Of a stretch of DNA of 64,000 nt, positions 27,224-37,100 are shown piece after piece (within the stretch, counting starts at the first letter, position 1; each line of letters begins with the position of its first letter). Origin of the DNA: 67-14 sp035502775 (GTDB taxonomy: Bacteria > Actinomycetota > Thermoleophilia > Solirubrobacterales > 70-9). Both the position numbers and the translations under genes were made by a program. The stretch lies in the NCBI GenBank assembly GCA_035502775.1, contig DATJUB010000063.1, positions 1-64,000 of the forward strand, given 5' to 3'. The notes under the pieces are model-generated. The model searched no databases. It was not told where the DNA came from and worked only from the letters and a program-made list of their open reading frames with translations.

Positions 27224-27308
27224 CTATGGGGGCTACGTCTGGGCCGAGATCCTCCAGCCGCCAGAGTGCCTCCAACTCTCGTTTCCTACGATCGTCTTGG
27301 TTCTCCAT
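27117..27308 (-). CDS. Possible small prophage protein
   Basis: 63 residues (MENQDDRRKRELEALWRLED start). AAGGA lies just upstream of the ATG and amino-acid composition is natural, but it overlaps the 3' end of the plus-strand HTH gene by about 107 nt, so only one of the two ends may be right. Confidence 0.35.
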   Translation of the reverse strand: MENQDDRRKRELEALWRLEDLGPDVAPIVSHVRVHLRQNLGLDPDPAEFPDPARPRPKLYRVK

Positions 27309-27508
27309 TCATCCTTGATCGGCCGCGCCGTCCTGGCGTTCATATCTCCAGACTCAGCGCCTCCCAATGGCCTGATTGCTCAATCAAACCTGTGTTCTGG
27401 CCGAGGGTGTGGAAAGTGACTGGGGCGACTGCCAGATTTCACGGAAATTGCGGGCTGCCACGACGGCGCCCAGACTTATACAGCCGGACTAACTAAGAGG
27501 GGGAATCT

Positions 27509-28345
27509 GTGAGGCGAGTAAATGCGACGATCATTTTGGGTCTGATGGCAGCCACAATGGCAATCGGTTGTGGTGATTCCAGCGACGTCATTGCCGACTC
27601 ACGCACACCGGAACAGGTCACGATCCAGACATTCCAGGCGCTCGGTCGAGGTGATGACAGCGCGTTCTGCAAAGGACTCAGCCCCGCTGGCGAAAAGTCC
27701 GTGATGGGATTCATGTTGGGTGGACGCGCTCGGGCCGACACTTTCGACTGTCCAGGTTTCGTCAAGTTCACTCAGGCAGAGGTCGCGGAGTCGGGCCTGG
27801 CCAACTACCGCAATGTCGCAGTAGCTCAGTCCAAGACGTTCGGGAAAGCGGCAACTGTCCTGCTTGCGGAGAGCGGGATGACCGTGAGCCTTTTCGACCA
27901 GGGCGAGGGATGGAGAATCAAGAGCATCTTCAGCGGAGGTGAGCGTCTGCCGGCCAAGACCGAAGGCGGCCCACTACCCACCCTCCCTGCCAAGAAATGC
28001 GAAGCCGATTCCTTCCCCGAAGTTTGCCAGATAGCCGCGTCAGTACTCGGGAAGATCACTATCTCTGCGATCGCCACGGATGACGGCGGGGTCAGCTTCT
28101 CGTGGACCCTTCCCTTCAAGGTGGCCGGGCGGGCTGCTCACGCTACCGCGCTGAAACAGTCGGCCGCGCTCGTGCGCAAGACCTTTGCCGCGGGGTCCCC
28201 TGTGTACGTCGATAGCGCCGCCTACGAGGTCGGGCAAGGGCCGTTCGATGGTGCTCCACAATTCGCAACTTCCGTTGACGCCAAGGATGTGACAGGCGAC
28301 CCCCTGGATGCCATCAAAGTGATTCAGGGTGGACAGCCTGGCTGA
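27509..28345 (+). CDS. Prophage-encoded lipoprotein (moron candidate)
   Basis: 278 residues from GTG 27509 with AGAGGGGGA upstream. The signal peptide ends in a lipobox (MAIGCG, Cys near 21). The mature protein has two halves: residues about 30-150, a SnoaL/NTF2-like pattern (RTPEQVTIQTFQALGRGDDSAFCKGLSP), and a C-terminal half with paired Cys. It is transcribed opposite to all late genes and ends at its own terminator, the usual layout of a lysogenic-conversion gene. A surface role such as superinfection exclusion is inferred. Confidence 0.75.
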   Translation: MRRVNATIILGLMAATMAIGCGDSSDVIADSRTPEQVTIQTFQALGRGDDSAFCKGLSPAGEKSVMGFMLGGRARADTFDCPGFVKFTQAEVAESGLANYRNVAVAQSKTFGKAATVLLAESGMTVSLFDQGEGWRIKSIFSGGERLPAKTEGGPLPTLPAKKCEADSFPEVCQIAASVLGKITISAIATDDGGVSFSWTLPFKVAGRAAHATALKQSAALVRKTFAAGSPVYVDSAAYEVGQGPFDGAPQFATSVDAKDVTGDPLDAIKVIQGGQPG

Positions 28346-28352
28346 AAACACC

Positions 28353-28387
28353 GAGAGCCCCCGGCGCGGTGTGCGCCGGGGGCTCTC
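28353..28387 (+). terminator. Strong hairpin terminator after the lipoprotein gene
   Basis: Perfect 15-bp stem (28353-28367 with 28373-28387) with a 5-nt GGTGT loop, 7 nt after the stop codon. No T-run follows. It may stop transcription from both the lipoprotein gene and the late operon. Confidence 0.75.
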
Positions 28388-28421
28388 GTCATCAGTGCTT
28401 CTGTATTGCTCTATCGGGTCT

Positions 28422-28691
28422 TCATGGTCGCTCCAGTGATCGCCGAAGATGATCGGTCAGATACCAAGCTAGAGCGGCCACCTGACGGATCGACCAGAGA
28501 AGTAGACGTTGGCGGCCGGTGATCGGGTGCTGCCTGATCCCCTTCCCCCAAACGGGTATGTCGACGGCTTCCTCCTGCATCTCCTCGGCGATCACGGCGG
28601 GTGAGCGGGTCCATCCGTCATACCCCTTCAATTCGGCCCACCGTTCGCGATCATCACAAGCTCGATCGAACCGCGATCGTGAACCCTTCAT
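28422..28691 (-). CDS. Hypothetical prophage protein
   Basis: 89 residues with a charged N-terminal half and an aromatic C-terminal helix (LLLWSIRQVAALAWYL). No family recognised. It is the last gene of the late operon, coupled by a 4-nt overlap to the Cys-rich gene upstream. Confidence 0.5.
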   Translation of the reverse strand: MKGSRSRFDRACDDRERWAELKGYDGWTRSPAVIAEEMQEEAVDIPVWGKGIRQHPITGRQRLLLWSIRQVAALAWYLTDHLRRSLERP

Positions 28692-28903
28692 AGATTGGAC
28701 GGGACCGGGTACTGACCGTGAACAGGACGCCTGACCCGACCAAGACCCTTCCAGAACGATTCTGGTCCGTCAGAGGGCGGTGGTCCGCCTTCCCGTTTCA
28801 TTCGGTTGGCCATGGTCTTGTGTGACTCGCAGCAGTACTTCACCTTGGCTGACCGGCCCTCCAGAGAACGAGGGCACGGCCAGTATTGACACCACCGCCC
28901 CAC
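28688..28903 (-). CDS. Small Cys-rich prophage protein
   Basis: 71 residues with C-x5-C (CQYWPC) and a CCESH pair, arranged as a possible zinc knuckle before a basic helix (KTMANRMKREGG). Might bind nucleic acid. Lies between the holin-like gene and the end of the operon. Confidence 0.55.
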   Translation of the reverse strand: MGRWCQYWPCPRSLEGRSAKVKYCCESHKTMANRMKREGGPPPSDGPESFWKGLGRVRRPVHGQYPVPSNL

Positions 28904-28906
28904 CGC

Positions 28907-29383
28907 CTACTCCTCCCGCGGGTTCGGTTCGCTCGGGCCGAACAGGACAGCGAACCACTCCGGGTATCCGTTCTTCGGGAACGCGAAGCCGACGATCGCG
29001 GTGAGCGCGCCGATGACGAGAGCCCCGAGATCGTCCGTGATCGGGATGCTCGTGCCGGCCCACTGGTTGAGCAGCTCGGCGGCGAGCATGATCAGATATC
29101 CGAGCGCGGCGGTGAATAGGGCCGGGTGCCGGTAGAAAACCCCGTGGGCCTCGGCCCATCGCGGGTTGAAGGCCGACAGAATCCCGGCGCCGACGATGAT
29201 CGGAGCGGCGACCCAATACCAGGACACGTCACCACCGAAGCCGACGACGAATGCCATGACCAGAGAGATGAAGCTGGTCAGCGTCGCGGTCGGGGATTCG
29301 ATGATCGACGGGGCGGCGATTGGGAGGGACGGTTCATGGATGCCGATGCGGTTTCTCTTCACCAACTGGTTTTTCCTAGGCAT
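28907..29383 (-). CDS. Multi-pass membrane protein, holin candidate
   Basis: 158 residues from ATG 29383 (GGAAAGG upstream). Three or four hydrophobic segments are visible: SFISLVMAFVVGFGG, WYWVAAPIIVGAGILSAF, LFTAALGYLIMLAAELL and LGALVIGALTAIVGFAF. The short charged ends and position 31 nt downstream of the endolysin gene support a holin that permeabilises the membrane for lysis. Confidence 0.6.
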   Translation of the reverse strand: MPRKNQLVKRNRIGIHEPSLPIAAPSIIESPTATLTSFISLVMAFVVGFGGDVSWYWVAAPIIVGAGILSAFNPRWAEAHGVFYRHPALFTAALGYLIMLAAELLNQWAGTSIPITDDLGALVIGALTAIVGFAFPKNGYPEWFAVLFGPSEPNPREE

Positions 29384-29414
29384 GTTGCCTTTCCTACTTC
29401 GAGTTGTCGGCGGG

Positions 29415-30242
29415 TTACCGGTAGTTGGGACGGGCGATACAACGGACCTCGCCACGAGAACGGGTGCGCGGGTAGACGCCACCGCCGTTCGAGTCAGATC
29501 CGCCGGATCCCTGAGCAGACGTGTTGCCCTCCTGAGTGGCGATCGTGTCGTTGTCGATCAGGTGGTCCACGAGCCCGATATGCGGGTAGGTGTAGACCGT
29601 GATGTCGCCGGCGCGGGCTTCGGAGAATCCAACGGCGACGAGGCCATTCCGGTGGGCTAGTGCGTCGGCCACGATGTACTCGTTGAAGCCGAGCCTGATC
29701 ACGGTCTCGATGCGGGCGAGGCCGAACTTCACCACGCACCAGGCGACGAAACAGCCGCACCAGTAGACGGGGAAGGTGTAGCCAGTGAACTCGATGAACT
29801 TCTGGACCCAGCCGCCCCAGTTCGAGTTGGCCGGGATCTCGACTACGCCGTTGCGGCGCTTCGCCTCGGCCAGGGCCTTCTCGCCACCAGTCCGGTCGAA
29901 CTGCTTGCGCAGCTTCTTCCGGTACGGCTTCCGCCGGACGGTCAGCATCCGCTCGAGTGCAGACTTCTCGCGGCCTTCCCGGATCAGCTTCTGCGTGTGC
30001 TGCGTGATCCGGCCGTTGCGGAGCTTCCGCCGGTTCTTGCCGGTCACGCCCATCGCGTAGGCGATCTGGCGGGCCGCGCTCATCGTCGCGGGTCCGAGTT
30101 CGCCGTCGACCAGGATGCGACGATCGACCTCGAAGTGCTTGAACTGCTCGTTGAGTTCGGCCTGGAGTACTTCGACATCCTTGCCCCGGGTAAGGGGCGT
30201 CGTTAGACCAAGGCCTCGGTGGACCTCTCTCTTCTGGGCCAT
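29415..30242 (-). CDS. Endolysin with CHAP-type domain
   Basis: 275 residues. Residues about 15-60 form a peptidoglycan-binding-like domain (LTRGKDVEVLQAELNEQF, DGELGPATMSAARQ). A basic linker (75-125) leads to a CHAP-type amidase/endopeptidase domain: catalytic Cys in TFPVYWCGCFVAWC and His in VYTYPHIGLVDHLI, followed by TQEGNTS. It would cleave host peptidoglycan at lysis. Located between a coiled-coil membrane protein and the holin candidate. Confidence 0.8.
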   Translation of the reverse strand: MAQKREVHRGLGLTTPLTRGKDVEVLQAELNEQFKHFEVDRRILVDGELGPATMSAARQIAYAMGVTGKNRRKLRNGRITQHTQKLIREGREKSALERMLTVRRKPYRKKLRKQFDRTGGEKALAEAKRRNGVVEIPANSNWGGWVQKFIEFTGYTFPVYWCGCFVAWCVVKFGLARIETVIRLGFNEYIVADALAHRNGLVAVGFSEARAGDITVYTYPHIGLVDHLIDNDTIATQEGNTSAQGSGGSDSNGGGVYPRTRSRGEVRCIARPNYR

Positions 30243-30275
30243 GGGCCCTCCTTATATGTAGGCCTTTTCAGGCGA

Positions 30276-30512
30276 CTAGAAAAGTGCCGAGACAGCCCAC
30301 GCCGAAATGACGGCGGTGGCCACCGGCATGAGCAAGGCAACGGCTGCGAGGAAACCTTTGTCTCGCTCGCGGGACGCTTCGAGTTTTGTGACTCGCCCAT
30401 TCGTTTTCGTGGCGAGGTCTTTCACTTCTCGAACGTCCTCACTCTGGTTGTCAAGCTTGACTTCCATTCGGGCAAGCCGATCAAGGATCTGGCCGACATC
30501 GGAAGGGCTCAC
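30276..30512 (-). CDS. Coiled-coil membrane protein, second holin/XhlA-like candidate
   Basis: 78 residues. The N-terminal 50 residues form a coiled coil (VGQILDRLARMEVKLDNQSE, VREVKDLATKTNGRVTKLEA) and the C-terminus one membrane segment (FLAAVALLMPVATAVISAWAVSALF). This layout matches haemolysin XhlA-type lysis proteins. Confidence 0.6.
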   Translation of the reverse strand: MSPSDVGQILDRLARMEVKLDNQSEDVREVKDLATKTNGRVTKLEASRERDKGFLAAVALLMPVATAVISAWAVSALF

Positions 30513-30525
30513 GACTGTTCTCCTT

Positions 30526-32124
30526 TCACATCAGGCCTGCGGCTTGTAGCGCACCGATGATTCGGGCGTTCAGGGCCTCTTGGTTGCCGACCGCGTTGTC
30601 GGTCGTCACGGTCAGTTCGTGGTTTCGCCAGCTTGTCTTGGTGATCTTCCGAGGCGTTGGGGAGTGCTGGTTGAGGACGCTGATCGTCTGGTCGGCTCGC
30701 ACCAGGGATGACGGCTGCCAGTGCCCTTCGATGTCCTGGATGTACATCGGGACGGTGATGGTCGATGGGCGCTTCGCCCGGTTCGCTTCGGTCAGGGCGA
30801 TCGCGCCGATTGCCACGGCATCGTTCTTCGAGCAGCGCCAGGTGATCTCAGGGAGATCGAACCATGCTTGGTCACCCCACTGGTTCGCCGCGATCCAGTC
30901 CGACGTGTCGTGAAGGTCGGCCGCGTCGAGCGGGGTGATTCGCTGCTGAACGCCGGTGAAGTCGGTGAAGGTGACACAGACGCCGTTGAAGATGTTCTCG
31001 GTGGTGTCACCGGGGGTCTCGACCCGAACGCCGTTGATGCCGTTGCGGACCTGCCAGTTTGAGGTGGTGAGATCGTAGGGACCGAACTCCAGGGTGCGAT
31101 TCTCCCACACTCCGAGTCGCCAGCCGTGGAAGCTGTTGAGTTGCTTCGCTGCCTCGTGAAAGGTGACCGGGTCGCGCCATGTGGCGTGTGGAATCGGGTA
31201 GCTGGTGGCTTCGACCCCGGCGGTGCTGAGTTTCGGCGCGTACTTGTTGGCGAGGTAGGTGATCCCGTCCGATGCGGCGATGCCGTCAGGTTCGCCGTCT
31301 CGTGTGATCGTCGGGACTCCACTTTCGTTGTAGGTCGCGAGCAGCGCGATCGTCCGCCAGAACCCAGCGGTAGCCGCGGGAGTGTGGGTTGCCGATGCGA
31401 GCGCACCGAGCACGAATGCGCGCTTGCTGTCCGTCAGGTTGATGGTGCGAAGCGTCCCGTCTAGGGTCATGCCGTAGGTGACCTGGTTGTTGATCTGGTC
31501 GTCGTCGGCCGTAACCATGTCGGGGGCCGCAACGTTGGCCGCGTTGCCCTGCGTGCCCTGGTACATCACCTTCCCGATGCGCGTTCCGAGGGGGGCGATG
31601 TATGCGAGCTCTGCCCGGGACCCGGCCGGGATTGACTGGCCAGCCTCCCCGGTCCAGTTCAGGGCACGGTCCGCTGCGACCGTGTACGCCTTATCGAGGG
31701 TCTGGGTGAACGCAAGGAGAACCTGTCGGCGGTAGGTGCTGATCTCGCCGAGCTGCGAGGTGTCGCGCTCAACCAGAAAGTCAGTGAAGGTTCTTTGGCG
31801 GCCGTGAGACATCCAGCCCTCACAGTCGAATTGCCATGCCTCACCTACCGGCACGCCTTGTGCCCGGCCTTCATAGGCCCGCTGGCCGCCACCGGTGTTC
31901 AAGCGGAGTTCATTGAGCAGAGACAGGTCGGCGTATTCCTGGTCGCCGGGACGCCTCAATGTCACCGAGGACGACGCGAATCCCTCCCCGGCCTCGGTCT
32001 CGAACGCGATGTCGAGCGGTCGTTTCTCGACATTGCGGGCGGCCGGGTCCCAGCGGAACCCTTCACCGGTGGCCGTGAAGACTTCGGCGGTGATTTCCGC
32101 CGGCGGTTTCTCTTCGACCATCAT
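30526..32124 (-). CDS. Minor tail protein
   Basis: 532 residues, beta-rich, no signal peptide. The start overlaps the stop of the upstream tail gene by one base. Position after the tape measure and distal-tail gene places it in the baseplate or tail tip (siphovirus Gp37-like/tail-associated protein). Segments such as TSYPIPHATWRDPVTFHEAA and LNSFHGWRLGVWENRTLEFG are typical of this hub-type protein in actinophages. Exact role inferred from gene order. Confidence 0.6.
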   Translation of the reverse strand: MMVEEKPPAEITAEVFTATGEGFRWDPAARNVEKRPLDIAFETEAGEGFASSSVTLRRPGDQEYADLSLLNELRLNTGGGQRAYEGRAQGVPVGEAWQFDCEGWMSHGRQRTFTDFLVERDTSQLGEISTYRRQVLLAFTQTLDKAYTVAADRALNWTGEAGQSIPAGSRAELAYIAPLGTRIGKVMYQGTQGNAANVAAPDMVTADDDQINNQVTYGMTLDGTLRTINLTDSKRAFVLGALASATHTPAATAGFWRTIALLATYNESGVPTITRDGEPDGIAASDGITYLANKYAPKLSTAGVEATSYPIPHATWRDPVTFHEAAKQLNSFHGWRLGVWENRTLEFGPYDLTTSNWQVRNGINGVRVETPGDTTENIFNGVCVTFTDFTGVQQRITPLDAADLHDTSDWIAANQWGDQAWFDLPEITWRCSKNDAVAIGAIALTEANRAKRPSTITVPMYIQDIEGHWQPSSLVRADQTISVLNQHSPTPRKITKTSWRNHELTVTTDNAVGNQEALNARIIGALQAAGLM

Positions 32125-34106
32125 CAGTGAGGGACCGTCAGATATCGGGGGTGGCCCTCGATGTCGATGTCGAGCGGGTCGGTGTTGCCGGTGCTGGAGT
32201 CCTTGTGTCGCCCGGCACTTCGACGGGCGAACAGCGTGAGGTTGTTGTCGACGCCGGGAGCGATCGTGAGGCCGGACGATCCGGCGTACAGATATTCCGC
32301 CCCGCCTGAGGTCAACATGGTCGGCCCGTCGAGGGTGAGCGTTCCGTCTGTAGGGATCGGGGGTGGGGTCACGCCGGCCAGGGAGGAGGCCTGGACTCCG
32401 AACGAGCGGCGTTCCAATCCGGGGGTTGCGTAGCTGTAGTTGTCGTAGAGACCAACTCTCGCGTTCGCGGGATCCCCGAGGTCCTCACCCTGGATGAGCG
32501 CACCATGGGCACCGGAGGCTGTGGCGCTCCAGAACACACCGGCGGTGACGGTGCTTCGGGCCTCGACACTGACATACCAGCGGCCATCAAGGGTAGTTTG
32601 GATTCGCCATTCGTAGTAGCCACCGAAGAGCGTGAACCAGGGGTTCATCACGTCGGTCGCCGGTCCCATCCAAAGCAGGTAGTAGACACCACCGATGCAG
32701 GCCCACAGGCCCGGTTTGCCGGAGAAAGTTCCGTTGAGTGCCCAGCCAGCAACGAGAAAATTCGTGGTGTTCTTCCACCGAACGAACCCGCCCTGAAACG
32801 GCTTCGAGAAGTCAAACACGCTGAAGCTCCCGCCCGGGATCGTCTTCGTCCTGAAACGCAGGTCAGCTTCGAGCGCGTTGATGCCGGTGGCATACGCGAA
32901 CGCCGGTGCTGTCATCGACACAACGGTGCGGGTCGCACCATTCGCGACCGAAACCGGCCAGCTGGGCGAGGCGTTGTGGGACCCGGCGGCGGTCCATCCG
33001 GTCCGGGATCCGATGTGGGTGGAAACCGTGGCCAGATCATCGGTGAGCAAGCCGGCGCCCGCCAGTTGCCTTCCTGCCATCGGTCCTGTTGCTTCAATGA
33101 GGCAGTCGTTCGGGATGATCGTCCGACTGAAGAAACGAACGTCACCTTTAGTTTCGATCCAAGCATCCCAGGGCGCCTTTGCGGAGACACTTCCCAAGAG
33201 GATGTCCGCGACCCCTGCGCCGCCGACATCGACCGCGGGCAGGGAACGTCGGGATCCACCTGCCTCTGCCCAACACAGCCGGGCTTGACCGGAACCGAAC
33301 GCGGTCATCAGATAGAACCGGAAGGTACCGAGACGTGATTCGCGGGGCACCTGGCCGACAACAGACCAGTCGGCCGAAGTGCCGAACATGAAACCTGAGG
33401 CGATCGTTCCCGCGATCGGCGTCATGGCGCTCGCGAGGACTGTCGGGTTCACACCGGCTTCGCGTCTGCGAAGACCGACGACCAGGCGGCCACGCAGACG
33501 GGAGGAGACGTCCTTCACCTTCATCCGGAGCCACGGTGGCGCATCACCCGGACCACCGGGGATCGTCACGGAAGGTGCGATCGCGGCCGCACTGGTGGTG
33601 GTATCCAGATAGGTGCGGAGAGCACCGTAGCCGTAGGGATCACAGCTCGCCTTGATCAAGACGACCGGGGCCTTCAGGAAGAACCCGGCATCGCCGCCCT
33701 CAACGACCTTAGGCACATCCTCGATCGAGGCCTGATAGATCGGGAGGGTGAATGACTTGGTTGAACCGGCAGGCTGGTAGATGAACCGGACCGTGTCGAT
33801 CGCCGGGTCCTGCGCTCCGGCGTTGACTTCGGCCTGTTCCAAGAATGATTCGAGGGTCCCAACAGCAGTGAGCGCGAGATCCATCGTTGACTGCGGTCTC
33901 AGCTGGAGACGGGCCGTGACCTCTCGGTTGTCGCGAAATGGAATCCGCGCCGGCAGAGCGCCGTTGGCATCGGTCGAGGCGACCATCTCGTCACGCTTCG
34001 CACCGTTCCCCAGATTCAGCTCGAAGAGACCCCAGATCGACCCGTTCAGATCGAGTTCGGCACCACCGGCCCCGGGAAGTTTGATTTTCAGGCCCTCGTT
34101 CGCCAT
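32124..34106 (-). CDS. Distal tail-like minor tail protein
   Basis: 660 residues. The first about 180 (LNGSIWGLFELNLGNGAK, then NREVTARLQLRP and VRFIYQPAGSTKSFTLPIYQ) resemble the distal tail protein that caps the tail tube; the C-terminal 450 residues are beta-rich and carry a lectin-like segment (WRIQTTLDGRWYVSVEARST), possibly for receptor or glycan contact. Directly downstream of the tape measure, as in siphoviruses. Confidence 0.6.
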   Translation of the reverse strand: MANEGLKIKLPGAGGAELDLNGSIWGLFELNLGNGAKRDEMVASTDANGALPARIPFRDNREVTARLQLRPQSTMDLALTAVGTLESFLEQAEVNAGAQDPAIDTVRFIYQPAGSTKSFTLPIYQASIEDVPKVVEGGDAGFFLKAPVVLIKASCDPYGYGALRTYLDTTTSAAAIAPSVTIPGGPGDAPPWLRMKVKDVSSRLRGRLVVGLRRREAGVNPTVLASAMTPIAGTIASGFMFGTSADWSVVGQVPRESRLGTFRFYLMTAFGSGQARLCWAEAGGSRRSLPAVDVGGAGVADILLGSVSAKAPWDAWIETKGDVRFFSRTIIPNDCLIEATGPMAGRQLAGAGLLTDDLATVSTHIGSRTGWTAAGSHNASPSWPVSVANGATRTVVSMTAPAFAYATGINALEADLRFRTKTIPGGSFSVFDFSKPFQGGFVRWKNTTNFLVAGWALNGTFSGKPGLWACIGGVYYLLWMGPATDVMNPWFTLFGGYYEWRIQTTLDGRWYVSVEARSTVTAGVFWSATASGAHGALIQGEDLGDPANARVGLYDNYSYATPGLERRSFGVQASSLAGVTPPPIPTDGTLTLDGPTMLTSGGAEYLYAGSSGLTIAPGVDNNLTLFARRSAGRHKDSSTGNTDPLDIDIEGHPRYLTVPH

Positions 34107-37100
34107 CTAGTACCTCATGGTCGGGTTGGACTGACCGACGTTCTGCTTGCCGACGATCTCGCCGGACAGCCAGTCCTTGACGTAGCGGCCGAACTCGGCC
34201 CCACCAATCGCGGACATCGCCTTCTGCTCCGCGAGCAGCTTCTCGTTCGACTCTCTGATCGCTTTCAGCTCCGCGAGAATGTCCGAGGCAGACGAGTCGG
34301 AACCGGTGTCCTCATTCAGATCGGCCAGGCCCTGCTCGGCCGAACTGACCTCGCTCGTCGCGCTGTTTACGTTGTCGAGGGCGGTGTCCTGGACACTGAT
34401 CGTGTCCTTGATCCTCTTCCGCTCTTGGTTCAGTTCGCGGATGTCATCCTTCGCCAACCCGAGTTTCCCGCGCACCCTGCCCCGCTCGGCCCTCAGCGCG
34501 GCCCTACGCTCCTTCGAGATCTTCGACTTGCCGAGTTCCTTGTCAATCTCTTCCAGGCGCTTCTCGAGCCGGGCCTTCCTGGCGTTGGGGTCCTTCAGTT
34601 CCTCACGGATCTCGTCCAGACGTTTCGCGCCACCGAGCCTCTTCAGCTTCCGGGTCGAATCGAGCAGCTTCTTCTTGTTGTCGTTCTTCCGGGCGCGCTC
34701 CATCTCCAGGATCGCCCGGAAGTAGGCCGCGTCATCGTCCTTCCTGGCTGTGGTCTGAGCGACGGTGAGACCGGTATCAAGGGTGTTGCGGTCAGCCTGC
34801 CAGCCGGTGCCGTACAGGCCGAGCATGTTGCGAGTCTCATCCGAGAGGTAGCCGCGACCGGGGGCGTTGGTCGCACTGAACGGCTTGCTTGGATCCCAGC
34901 CTCCAGGCGACGGCGGCACGGCCGGCGGATGATGACCGGGGGCGGTCGGCCGATCGGGCTTGTTGTTCCGGTCCTTGCGGCGGTCACGCACAGCGTTCCG
35001 ACGCCGGGTGGTCAGTTCATGGGACTTCCTGCGAGCCTTCCGGCCCTTGATGTTGCCTTCTGTCGCGCCCTCGAAATCGAAGTTTCTTGCGGCCTTCATC
35101 GCTCGCCGGATCGCCCTGCTCGACTTCTTCGCCAGGCGCTTCGCGTTCGGTCCCGCGCCGGGGATCTTCGAGTTCGGACCGGTCTTGATCCGCCGCCACA
35201 GCTTTTTCGTCTGCCGCAGATTCGCTTTGGTGCCCTTGATCTTCGCCTTCTGACGCTCCCGCATCAGACCCCACGCGATCGCCGCTCCGCGCTGCCGGTC
35301 GTCCTCGGCCGGAATACCGGGACGCTCCCATTCGGCCATGAACAGGGACGTGGCCTCGGCCACGCTCGATGCGTTGAGCCGCGCCTTCAGGTCGGCGGGC
35401 ATGTGCCGGTCCATGAACCCGATCTGGAAGTCGATGTCACCCCAGTCCACACCGCGTCGGGCGGCGTCCGCCTTCAAGTCGGCGAGGCTGATCGGTGAGG
35501 TCGTGAAGCCGAACAGGCCACCGCCACCGGTTCCGACCGAGTAAGGGTTGAGGTCGGGTCCGGCTTCCCGGTAGGCGTTCCCGATTATTCCGGCCGCCGC
35601 CTTCGGGCTGTAGCCGCGGCGGATCAGCGCGTCGGTCATCGCCCGGACACGACCACCAAACTGGTAGCCCCGGATCAGTCCACCCTTGCGATGTCCGGTA
35701 CCGGAGGCGTGACCATCGTCGCGGAATCCGATCGGTGCGAGCAACGGGTACTTGTAGTCCCGGGTCGCGTTGACCACCGACATCTTCGCCGAGAGCCCGG
35801 TGGTGTAGCCACCGAAGTCGACTGCGCCGCCCGGATATTTCGTTTCCTCGTGTTCGGAGAAGTAGAACCGGCCCTGAGACACGTTGTACGCATGGGACCG
35901 GTAGCCGGATGTGGGTTGCGGAGACGCACCCTTCTTCGCTGCGTATTCCAGTGCGCCGGCAACCCAGTCGGCCATCGGCACACCCTTGTAGTTCCGGATC
36001 GCCCCAGTGTTGGTCGCGGAATGTTCCTCCACCCATTTCAGGGCGGCCTTTCGCATCGTGTCGATGCTGGCCTGCCCGACGCTCGTGGCATGGGGATTTC
36101 CACCACGCAGTTTCGGGGCACCGACCTTGCCACCGGTGGAGAAATGGGGGAGCTGATTCCGGATCGCTTTCGCCCGCGATTCACCCTTCGCCATCCTGGC
36201 CTGGCCATCCCAGGTCATCACCGCCGCACCCTGGGGCAACTCGGCGTAGACGGAGTCCTTTTTCTCGGGGCGCCCCGGGACCGTCCACGACCGGCCCTGG
36301 TAATCGACACGTTCTCCGGGAGAGACCCGGACGGGGACCAACTTGCCCTTGCCGAGAGGTACAGGACCCCCGCGGCGAAATGCGAGCTTGACCTGGCTCT
36401 TCGCTCCGAACGCGCCGGCGGCGACGTTGGCGTCGGATGCCAGCCCCTCGTAAGCGGTTCTCACCGGCGAGTTGATTCCGCGAACCGCCGCCTTGACGTT
36501 CCGAGCGTGCTTCCTGGCCGAATCGGAGAGCTTCCCCATGGCCTTGTCGGACTTGTCCGACCCTCGCTTGAACGCATCTGCGACGCCGTCCATTCCGCCG
36601 GTGGCGTCCGACTTCATCGACTTCCACATCTTGGGCCCGAGACTGAGGAGGATCTTGGACCTCAGGCGCTTGACCGTCCCCTCGGGAAGCTTCTGCTTGT
36701 TCTCCAGTTCCCGGGCGTAGTCGAGCATCGTCTTCGCGGCCGACTGACGGGCCTTGGGCGGCAAGTCGCGGAGCTGCCGCACCATCTGGCCCATGTTGAT
36801 CTGATTGGCGTTCTTCGCCTTCTTCCAGCCGTTGACGATGCCCTTGGCGATACCGATCGGGTCGGCCCCCGCGAGCATGTTCTTCCGGCGCTCCTGGATC
36901 TGCTTGATCCGCTGGAGACCCTCTTTCGTCAACTTCCCGTTGCGGGTCCAGTTCCGGCGGACCGCAGACTCTTGGGCCTTCAAGGTCTGCCAGACGGCAT
37001 TCCGCCACTGCGGCGTGAACTTGTTGTAGCTCCGCGAGACCATGGCGAGCTGCTTGTCGGTGGCCTTCTGGAGGTCTCCGCCGACAAACTCTCCGCCCCG

